From Agrococcus jenensis (lineage in GTDB: Bacteria; Actinomycetota; Actinomycetes; Actinomycetales; Microbacteriaceae), in assembly GCF_003752465.1 (NCBI RefSeq), contig NZ_RKHJ01000001.1, positions 1,302,001 to 1,366,000 of the forward strand: DNA of 64,000 nucleotides, read 5' to 3'. This document shows positions 55,071-64,000 of the stretch, piece after piece (within the stretch, counting starts at the first letter, position 1; each line of letters opens with the position of its first letter). The notes beneath the pieces were generated by a model. That model searched no databases. It saw only the letters and a list, made by a program, of their open reading frames with translations, and was not told the origin of the DNA. Both the position numbers and the translations under genes were made by a program.

Positions 55071-56125
55071 CCTGGCAGGCCGACCCCGCACGCTACGACG
55101 CCGAGCGCCCCGGTGCCATGCAGTACCGCCGCGCCGGCGCATCCGGACTGAAGCTGCCGCTGCTCACGCTCGGCATGTGGCACAACTTCGGCGACGACGT
55201 GCCGCTCGACCGCCAGCGCGACCTGCTGACCACCGCGTTCGACCGGGGCATCACGCACTTCGACCTCGCGAACAACTACGGCCCGCCCTTCGGCGCCTCG
55301 GAGCAGAACTTCGGCCGGGTCATGGCGAGCGACCTGCACGCGCACCGCGACGAGATCCTCGTCACCACGAAGGCGGGCTGGGACATGTGGCCCGGCCCCT
55401 ACGGCATCGGCGGCAGCCGCAAGTACCTCATCGCGAGCCTCGACCAGTCGCTCGCTCGCATGGGGCTCGACTACGTCGACATCTACTACCACCACCGTCC
55501 CGACCCCGAGACGCCGCTCGAGGAGACGATGGCCGCGCTCGACCACATCGTCCGCACCGGCCGAGCGCTCTACGTGGGCGTCTCGAGCTACTCCGCCGAG
55601 GACACGCGGCGCGCGCACGAGATCCTCGCGTCGCTCGGCACGCCGCTCACGATCCACCAGCCGTCGTACTCGATGCTGAACCGCTGGATCGAGCGGGACG
55701 GCCTGCTCGACGCCGCGGGCGAGCTCGGGATCGGCGTGATCGGCTTCACCGCGCTCGCGCAGGGGCTGCTGACCGGCAAGTACCTCGAGGGCGTTCCCTC
55801 CGACTCGCGCGCCGGCCGCGGCAGCCCGCGCAAGCCGCTCGACCCGAACGTCTCGCCCGAGGCGATGGAGCGCATCCGCGGTCTCGCGAACATCGCGGAG
55901 GACCGCGGGCAGTCGCTCGCGCAGCTCGCGCTCGCGTGGGCGCTGCGCGACCCGCGCGTCACCTCGCTCACGATCGGCGCCTCGCGCGTCGAGCAGCTCG
56001 AGCAGAACATCGGCGCGCTCGACCGCCTCGACTTCACCGACGCAGAGCTCGCCGCGATCGACGAGCTCGCGCAGGACGAGCCGGGCGTCGACCTCTGGGC
56101 GCAGGCGCGCGACTCGCGAGGCTGA
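55067..56125 (+). CDS. Aldo/keto reductase, L-glyceraldehyde-3-phosphate reductase type
   Basis: NADPH-dependent reductase of 352 residues in the AKR14 (YghZ/GpR) group: LPLLTLGMWHNFGDDVP, the Asp-Tyr pair in FDLANNYGPPFGASEQNFG, Lys in LVTTKAGWDMWPGPYG, and His in DIYYHHRPD; TIGASRVEQLEQNI binds NADP. It may detoxify L-glyceraldehyde 3-phosphate or methylglyoxal. The ATG overlaps the previous stop, so it is coupled to the ComB-like gene; CAGGAG also lies nearby. Confidence 0.92.
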   Translation: MTWQADPARYDAERPGAMQYRRAGASGLKLPLLTLGMWHNFGDDVPLDRQRDLLTTAFDRGITHFDLANNYGPPFGASEQNFGRVMASDLHAHRDEILVTTKAGWDMWPGPYGIGGSRKYLIASLDQSLARMGLDYVDIYYHHRPDPETPLEETMAALDHIVRTGRALYVGVSSYSAEDTRRAHEILASLGTPLTIHQPSYSMLNRWIERDGLLDAAGELGIGVIGFTALAQGLLTGKYLEGVPSDSRAGRGSPRKPLDPNVSPEAMERIRGLANIAEDRGQSLAQLALAWALRDPRVTSLTIGASRVEQLEQNIGALDRLDFTDAELAAIDELAQDEPGVDLWAQARDSRG

Positions 56126-56193
56126 TCCGCGCCGCCCGCGGGCCGTCGGGAGCACCCGGCGACTCGCGGGTGTCGCGTGTGGGCGGCCCCGGC

Positions 56194-56199
56194 TAGCGT
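56194..56199 (+). promoter_or_regulatory. -10 box TAGCGT, leaderless
   Basis: TAGCGT ends seven bases before the ATG at 56207. Confidence 0.5.
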
Positions 56200-56206
56200 G
56201 TCGGCC

Positions 56207-57634
56207 ATGACGGCGACGAAGCCCACCACGTCCGGTGAGCGCACGTTCCTGCACGTGCTGGCGAACACCGCGCTCGCGAACATCACGACGAGCTTCCTGT
56301 GGTTCGCGCTCACGTTCTGGGTGTACCTCGAGACCCGGTCGGTGCTCGCCACCGGCATCATCGGCGGCGCCTACATGCTCTTCGTCGCGTTCAGCAGCAT
56401 GCTGTTCGGCTCGATCGTCGACCACCACCGCAAGCTGCGGGTCATGCTGCTCTCGGGCAGCATCACGCTCACGGCCTTCGCGCTCGCCGGCGCGATGTAC
56501 CTGCTGCTGCCAGAGCCGGCGCTGCTCGACCTGACCCAGCCCTGGTTCTGGCTCTTCACGACGATCATCCTCGCCGGCGCGGTCGTCGAGCACATGCGCA
56601 ACATCGCGCTGTCGACGACCGTGACGATCCTGGTGCCCGACGAGCGGCACGCGAACGCGAACGGCATGGTCGGCACGGTGCAGGGCCTCGCGTTCATCAT
56701 CACGAGCGTGTTCTCCGGCCTCGCGATCGGGCAGCTCGGGATGGGGTGGACGATCGCGATCGCCATCGCCCTCACGACCGTGAGCCTCGGCCACCTCGCG
56801 ACGCTGCGGATGCCGCAGGACATCGTCGCGCTCGACGCCGACGACACCGCGCGCGGGATCGATCTGCGCGGCTCGATCCGCGCTGTGCTCGCGATCGGCG
56901 GCCTCTTCGCCCTCATCATCTTCTCGACCTTCAACAACCTCATCGGCGGCCTCTACATGGCGCTCATGGACCCGTACGGGCTCGAGATCTTCTCGGTCGA
57001 GATGTGGGGTCTCGTGCTCGGCGTCACGGCGACCGGCTTCATCATCGGCGGCCTCGCGATCGCGCGGTTCGGCCTGGGCAAGCGGCCCATCCGCACGCTG
57101 CTGCTCGTCGTGATCGCGATGGGCGTGCTCGGCGCGCTCTTCGCCGTCCGCGAGCAGTGGTGGCTGTACGCCGGCGGCATCTGGCTCTACATGTGCTTGA
57201 TCCCCGCGGCCGAGGCGGCCGAGCAGACGGTCATCCAGCGCGTCGTGCCGCTCAGCCGGCAGGGCCGGGTGTTCGGCTTCGCGATGGCGTTCGAGTCGGC
57301 GGCCGCGCCGATCACCGCGTTCCTCATCGCCCCGATCGCGGAGTTCTGGGTGATCCCGTGGGCGCGCTCCGGCGAGGGATCCGCGACCCTCGAGCCCTGG
57401 CTCGGCACCGGCAGCACGCGCGGCATCGCGCTCGTCTTCGTCATCGGCGGCGCGATCATGGTGCTGGCAGCGATGCTCGCGTTCCTCACCCGCTCGTACC
57501 ACCGGATCAGCGCGTCGTACGACGCCTCGGCGCCGCCGGTCGCGGGCGAGGGCGAGGACGCGGCCGACGCCGACGCCGGTCAGTCGTCCGTCGGGTCCGT
57601 GAGCGAGGGCGGCAGCGAGGCGGAGCCCAGGTAG
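56207..57634 (+). CDS. MFS permease, DHA1/EntS-like
   Basis: A 475-residue membrane protein with about 12 helices: FLHVLANTALANITTSFLWFAL, SMLFGSIVDHHRKLRVMLLS (MFS loop 2-3), VEHMRNIALSTTVTILVPDERHANANG and ERHAN...VGTVQGLAF, as in enterobactin/macrolide exporter-like MFS3 proteins. Substrate unknown; export of a hydrophobic compound is plausible. The C-terminal 40 residues are acidic and disordered (GEGEDAADADAGQ). Its last 55 bases overlap the convergent gene. Confidence 0.88.
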   Translation: MTATKPTTSGERTFLHVLANTALANITTSFLWFALTFWVYLETRSVLATGIIGGAYMLFVAFSSMLFGSIVDHHRKLRVMLLSGSITLTAFALAGAMYLLLPEPALLDLTQPWFWLFTTIILAGAVVEHMRNIALSTTVTILVPDERHANANGMVGTVQGLAFIITSVFSGLAIGQLGMGWTIAIAIALTTVSLGHLATLRMPQDIVALDADDTARGIDLRGSIRAVLAIGGLFALIIFSTFNNLIGGLYMALMDPYGLEIFSVEMWGLVLGVTATGFIIGGLAIARFGLGKRPIRTLLLVVIAMGVLGALFAVREQWWLYAGGIWLYMCLIPAAEAAEQTVIQRVVPLSRQGRVFGFAMAFESAAAPITAFLIAPIAEFWVIPWARSGEGSATLEPWLGTGSTRGIALVFVIGGAIMVLAAMLAFLTRSYHRISASYDASAPPVAGEGEDAADADAGQSSVGSVSEGGSEAEPR

Positions 57635-58566
57635 GCCGAACGCACGGGCGCGGGGGAGTCGACCGCGGTCGCATCGCGCACCGGCTGTGGCGCGGTGTCG
57701 GCGGCGAAGCGCGCGAGCCGTCGCCCCGCGACGACCGCGGCCGGTGGCGGACCGACGCGGACGCGCTCGCGGATGTCGTCGACCGGCAGCGGCGCGTCGC
57801 TCGCGACGAGCACGAGGTTGCTGTGGCGAGCGCCGGCGAGCGTCGAGCCCGTCGAGATGAGCGCGACGTGCGCGAAGACCGCCTGCAGCGTGGCGACCTG
57901 GCTGCGCACGAAGCGCAGCGGCGGGCCGTCGGCGGTGTTCACGACCAGCGTGCCGCCAGGGGCGAGCGAGGCTCGCGCCGCCGCGAAGCACTCGACGGTC
58001 GTGAAGGCCGCGGGGACGCTCCCGGCGCCGAAGACGTCGATCGTCACGAGCGCGACCGGCGACGGCACGCGCTCGAGCACGGCGCGACCGTCGCCGACGA
58101 CGACCTCGATGCCGGGCGGCAGCGGTGCGCCCTCGGCGACGAGGTCGACGAGCGCCGGCTCGAGCTCGACGACGCGCTGCCGGAGCCCCGGCACGGCGTG
58201 CTGCAGCGCGCGCGGCAGTGCGGCAGCGCCGCCGCCGAGGTGCAGCGCGGCAGCACCGCCGCCGAGGTGCAGCGCGGTCGCGCCGCTGACGACGCGAGGC
58301 TCAGCGCCGCGGCCAGGGTGCAGCTCGGCGCTGCCAGGGTGCGGCTCGCCGCCGGGCTGCACCGCGCCGGTCCGCGCGCCGAGCGCGGCGATCGACGCCG
58401 CGAGCATCCAGCGATGCGAGGCGTGCCGAGGCGGCGCGCCCGGCACCCCGAGGTGCGACTGCTCGATGCCGTCGATCACGAGGACGAGACCGTGCGCGTC
58501 GGGGCGGAGGGCGGCCTCGAGCCCGTTCGACAGCGTCCGCCGCGCCGAAGGAGCGTCGCGCGTCAC
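57580..58566 (-). CDS. Spermidine-synthase-like SAM-binding protein with duplicated motif I
   Basis: A 328-residue SpeE-like protein (SAM-fold methyltransferase/aminopropyltransferase superfamily). VVELEPALVDLV, VVVGDGRAVLERV and LVTIDVFGAGSVPAAFTTVE are the binding-fold motifs. Motif I appears twice in tandem (ALHLGGGAAALHLGGGAAAL), coded by two 27-bp units at 58223-58276 that differ at one base. Upstream of it is an HPGSAELHPGRGAEP repeat-like stretch. True spermidine synthases carry the aminopropyl gate Asp/Tyr residues, which I do not see clearly. GTG start overlapping the SprT stop; 3' end overlaps the MFS gene. A related gene lies at 59849-60676. Confidence 0.8.
   Translation of the reverse strand: MTRDAPSARRTLSNGLEAALRPDAHGLVLVIDGIEQSHLGVPGAPPRHASHRWMLAASIAALGARTGAVQPGGEPHPGSAELHPGRGAEPRVVSGATALHLGGGAAALHLGGGAAALPRALQHAVPGLRQRVVELEPALVDLVAEGAPLPPGIEVVVGDGRAVLERVPSPVALVTIDVFGAGSVPAAFTTVECFAAARASLAPGGTLVVNTADGPPLRFVRSQVATLQAVFAHVALISTGSTLAGARHSNLVLVASDAPLPVDDIRERVRVGPPPAAVVAGRRLARFAADTAPQPVRDATAVDSPAPVRSAYLGSASLPPSLTDPTDD
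58223..58276 (-). repeat. 27-bp tandem duplication inside the SAM-binding loop
   Basis: Units 58223-58249 and 58250-58276 match at 26 of 27 bases and encode nine residues each, doubling the LHLGGGAAA nucleotide-binding segment in frame. Confidence 0.88.
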
Positions 58567-59021
58567 GCGGCGCTCGCGCGCCGCTGCCAGCGGATCTCGA
58601 CGACCCGGCGCGCGGCGCGCGTGCACGCCCGGCAGGCGTAGCGGCCGCGCGGCGCGCGGAACCGCACGTGCTCGTGCCCGCCGGGGCAGGAGCCGACCCA
58701 CCCGGCGCGCTCCGACGCGATCTCGCCCTGATGCGTGCGCCCGCCGGCGTAGCCGAGCTCGCGCGCCGTGCGCTGCCACCGCGGCCCGTGCCCGGCGCCC
58801 GGCCCCGCCATCGCGTGCGCGACCTCGTGCAGCAGCGTCTGGTGCACGTCGTCGTCGTCCCAGCGCGCGGCGAGGTGCTTCGAGACCGAGATGCGCCGCG
58901 CCGTGTAGTCGGTGAGCCCGGCGCGCTTCACGGCGCGGTCGAAGCCGAACGTCCAGCCGTCGTCGAGGTGCAGCCGGATGAGGGCCTCTGCCCACACGCG
59001 CACGCGCTCGAGATCCGCCAC
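58563..59021 (-). CDS. SprT-like zinc metalloprotease domain protein
   Basis: A 152-residue SprT/Spartan-type protein. The HExxH zinc site is in LLHEVAHAMAG with the third His in GHGPRWQRTARELG; a zinc ribbon follows (GSCPGGH, YACRACTRA). SprT-like proteases in eukaryotes cut DNA-protein crosslinks; in bacteria the role is not known. GTG at 59021 is chosen because GGAAGGGG lies six bases upstream; an ATG at 59069 is the alternative. Its stop overlaps the GTG of the spermidine-synthase-like gene, so both form an operon. Confidence 0.83.
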   Translation of the reverse strand: MADLERVRVWAEALIRLHLDDGWTFGFDRAVKRAGLTDYTARRISVSKHLAARWDDDDVHQTLLHEVAHAMAGPGAGHGPRWQRTARELGYAGGRTHQGEIASERAGWVGSCPGGHEHVRFRAPRGRYACRACTRAARRVVEIRWQRRASAA

Positions 59022-59122
59022 CGCGAGCCCCTTCCGCCTGCCCCGCCCTGCATCCGACCCCGCGAGCATGCCAGCCGCTGCCGATCCGGCGCGAACCGGC
59101 GACCGCACCCTGTGGATGCGGC

Positions 59123-59695
59123 TCAGCGACCGCCCCAGATCGGGTGCGTCGCGCGCGGCACGTCCTGCTCGGCGCGGATCGCCTCGGTCTGCGCACGGTC
59201 GGTCGCCACGAGCAGCGCCACCTCGGCTGCCTGCAGCTGCTCGGCGGGCAGGTCGGCCTCGCGGCACAGCTCGACGGCCACGGTGAAGTCGACGCACGCG
59301 TCGTGCCACTGGTGCAGCGCGAAGTGCACCGTGCCGCGCTGCTGCAGCGCGTGCGCCCACAGCTCGACCCAGTCGTTCGAGCGGGACTCGGCGATGAGCG
59401 CCGTGCACTCGCGCAGCGCCGTGCGCAGGTCGCCGCGCGTCTGCACGACGGATGCGCGCAGCAGCCGGGCCTCGGCGACGCGGTCGCGCGAGCCGGATGC
59501 GCGGGCGAGCGTCACGGCCTCGGTCGCGGCCGTCAGCGCCTCGTCGAGCCTGCCGATGCTCTCGAGCAGCCACGCGCGCTCCGACACCGCGGCGAGCGAG
59601 CGCTCGCGGCCGAGCTGGCGCAGCCTGCGGGCCGCCGCCGCGACGTCGACGGCGTTCCGCAGCGCGGTCTGGTCGTAGCCGATCGACTCGCTCAT
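59123..59695 (-). CDS. TPR-like helical repeat protein
   Basis: About 190 residues of alpha-helical repeats: AVSERAWLLESIGRLDEALTAATEAVTLARASG, then DRVAEARLLRASVVQTRGDLRTALRECT and WAHALQQRGTVHFALHQWHDACVDFTVAVELC fit the tetratricopeptide pattern of 34-residue hairpins. Such proteins bind other proteins; the partner is unknown. The start MSESIGYDQ (59695) is likely but MRDDVG (59713) is possible; neither has a strong ribosome site. It lies between the SprT operon and another spermidine-synthase-like gene on the same strand. Confidence 0.72.
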   Translation of the reverse strand: MSESIGYDQTALRNAVDVAAAARRLRQLGRERSLAAVSERAWLLESIGRLDEALTAATEAVTLARASGSRDRVAEARLLRASVVQTRGDLRTALRECTALIAESRSNDWVELWAHALQQRGTVHFALHQWHDACVDFTVAVELCREADLPAEQLQAAEVALLVATDRAQTEAIRAEQDVPRATHPIWGGR

Positions 59696-59778
59696 CCCCA
59701 CATCGTCGCGCATCGGCACCGATTCGCCGGGAGCACGCGCCGCGATCCGTGACGAGCCGTCCCTGCGCAGCATCGGAC

Positions 59779-59841
59779 CTCAACGTCGCGGGTGGTCGAA
59801 CGGGGCCGCATGCGGCGCGAGCGACCACGGGCGACGTTGAG
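59779..59841. repeat. 63-bp palindrome, diverged copy C
   Basis: Arms CTCAACGTCGC (59779-59789) and GCGACGTTGAG (59831-59841), a second pair GTGGTCG/CGACCAC (59792-59798 with 59822-59828) and a central GCCGCATGCGGC. It has the same 63-base length and the same CTCAACG...CGTTGAG ends as copies A and B, but a different interior. It lies seven bases beyond the stop of the gene at 59849. Confidence 0.7.
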
Positions 59842-59848
59842 AGCGGGG

Positions 59849-60676
59849 TCAGCCGAAGACGCCCCTGCCGGGCGCGGGGCTCGGCGTCGCGTCGGCGTCG
59901 CGGGCCGGAGAGGCACCGCCGAGGAAGCGGCGCAGCTCTGCGCCGGCGACGACCTTGCCGGGCAGCGGGTCGCGGCGCAGCGCGCGGCCGATCTCGTCGA
60001 GGTCGGGCAGCTCGCGGCCGGCGACCGCCACGACGTTGCCGAAGCGCCTGCCCTTCAGCATGCCGGGGTCGGCGAGCGCCGCCGCATCCTCGTGCACCTC
60101 GAGCAGGGCCGCCAGCTGCCGCTTCGCGAACGCGAGCGTGCGGTCGTCGGCGATGTTCACCACCACGACGCCCGTGGGCGCCAGCAGGTCGCGCACGAGC
60201 GCGTGGAACTCGACGGTCGTCACGTGCGCGGGCGTCTGCGCGCCCGAGAAGACGTCGACGATGACGAGGTCGACGGCCCCGCGCAGCCCCGCGGGCAGGC
60301 GCGAGAGCTGCTCGCGGGCGTCGCCGTAGCGCACGCGCACGCTCGCGCCGCGGGGGAGCGGGGCCACCTCGCGCACGAGCTCGACGAGCAGCGGCTCGAG
60401 CTCGATCACCTGCTGGCGAGAGCCGGGCCGGGTCGCGTCGACGTAGCGGGGCAGCGTGAGGGCGCCCGCGCCGAGGTGCACGGCGGTGATCGGGCCGGCG
60501 GGCAGCGCGTCGATGACGTGGCCGATCTGCTGCACGTACTCGTAGATGAGCAGCTGCGGCTGCTCGGGGTCGACGTGCGACTGCGGGGTGCCGTCGACGA
60601 CGAGCTGCCAGCCCGACGAGGCGTAGCGCATCTCCGCGTGGAGGCCGCTCGAGAGGCGACGGCTGGGGGTGCTCAC
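59849..60676 (-). CDS. Spermidine-synthase-like SAM-binding protein
   Basis: A 275-residue SpeE-like protein: [19 protein letters not shown], motif I in [43 protein letters not shown] and [20 protein letters not shown]. It is a close relative of the protein coded at 57580-58566 and has an intact single motif I. Polyamine synthesis is not assured, since many such actinobacterial proteins have unknown substrates. GTG at 60676 is chosen over ATG at 60685 because GGAGG then stands nine bases upstream. The C-terminus is disordered ([15 protein letters not shown]). Confidence 0.82.
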   Translation of the reverse strand: MSTPSRRLSSGLHAEMRYASSGWQLVVDGTPQSHVDPEQPQLLIYEYVQQIGHVIDALPAGPITAVHLGAGALTLPRYVDATRPGSRQQVIELEPLLVELVREVAPLPRGASVRVRYGDAREQLSRLPAGLRGAVDLVIVDVFSGAQTPAHVTTVEFHALVRDLLAPTGVVVVNIADDRTLAFAKRQLAALLEVHEDAAALADPGMLKGRRFGNVVAVAGRELPDLDEIGRALRRDPLPGKVVAGAELRRFLGGASPARDADATPSPAPGRGVFG

Positions 60677-60795
60677 GGGCTCCATCCTCCCGTGCGCGGC
60701 ACCGCTGCATCCCCGATCGGGCGCGCGCTACCACCGGCCGACGGCGACCCGCAGGACGACACGCCGAGGGACTGGACACGCAGGGCCCAGCCGCG

Positions 60796-60801
60796 TATCG
60801 T
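60796..60801 (+). promoter_or_regulatory. -10 candidate TATCGT for rpoB
   Basis: TATCGT lies about 150 bases before the rpoB start; a long leader is normal for rpoB in actinobacteria. CATATT near 60836 is a second candidate. Confidence 0.35.
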
Positions 60802-60907
60802 GGCTAGTTGCGCTCACAGACATCCCCTCTGCCTTCATATTGCGGTCGGCGCGCGCCCGGACAGGGCGCTTCAGGGTGTTGACGAGTCTCTCACCGACGA
60901 CACGATC

Positions 60908-60933
60908 CCGGGAAGACCCGCAACCCTTCCCGG
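60908..60933 (+). other. Hairpin just before the rpoB ribosome site
   Basis: CCGGGAAG (60908-60915) pairs with CTTCCCGG (60926-60933), ten-base loop, ending three bases before GGAGG (60937-60941). It could tune rpoB translation or be a processing site. Confidence 0.45.
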
Positions 60934-60949
60934 CCCGGAGGTATCTGCC

Positions 60950-64000
<3,051 letters not shown>

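Overview
The window is a very GC-rich, gene-dense chromosomal segment from an actinobacterium. Microbacteriaceae or a close relative is likely (Agrococcus-like is a guess). Pointers are the ppa-tilS-hpt-ftsH-folE-folP-folB-folK-DUF3180-panC-lysS-clpC gene order, a DUF222/HNH protein, an LCP protein, DUF4916, a class I lysyl-tRNA synthetase, and many leaderless genes whose only promoter mark is a TANNNT box six bases before the start codon. I see no insertion sequence, prophage, CRISPR array or rRNA.

Layout. 1-17.1 kb: the 3' part of treZ, a hypothetical gene, an SDR enzyme, a DUF222/HNH protein, a GlxA-type regulator facing a small membrane protein, an MFS permease, an amidohydrolase, then lipid genes (tandem hotdog thioesterase, acyl-CoA oxidase, desaturase, acyltransferase) and two small redox-type genes. 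17.2-17.6 kb: a Glu-Asp-Phe tRNA cluster on the minus strand. 17.9-20 kb: a secreted M23 peptidase, then ppa and tilS diverging from a shared promoter. 21-27.5 kb: seven paralogous lipoprotein genes interrupt the conserved tilS-hpt-ftsH block. 27.5-33.3 kb: ftsH, then a translationally coupled folate operon in which folP and folB are one reading frame, then an LCP gene. 33.4-41.3 kb: two bPH2 membrane proteins, a DUF2520 oxidoreductase, panC, lysS and a CPBP protease. 41.5-51.1 kb: clpC, a secreted 5'-nucleotidase with cell-wall-binding repeats, an N-acetyltransferase, radA, small enzymes and tRNA-Ser(CGA). 51.2-60.7 kb: a LysR-type effector domain without its DNA-binding part, an esterase, membrane proteins, a ComB-like/aldo-keto reductase pair, an MFS permease, two spermidine-synthase-like genes, SprT and a TPR-like protein. 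60.9 kb to the end: rpoB, running off the window.

The strongest candidate for something new is the lipoprotein family. Seven secreted lipoproteins share a short N-terminal WQ..P.G...FRIP.GW motif and a C-terminal AYLETEEYATI-like motif, and all but one share a cysteine pair. Three of the transcription starts have a common upstream signature, GTGAC followed 13-14 bases later by CGGACATGTCGG; two copies are alike over about 58 bases. This looks like a small regulon of surface proteins placed inside a housekeeping locus.

The second candidate is a dispersed 63-bp palindromic repeat just after stop codons (1373-1435 and 36699-36761, inverted relative to each other, plus a diverged copy at 59779-59841). 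Other items are a leaderless five-codon mini-ORF coupled to a membrane-protein gene, overlapping divergent -10 boxes between ppa and tilS, a 27-bp duplication of the SAM-binding loop in a spermidine-synthase-like gene, and apparent enrichment of GGATGC/GCATCC.
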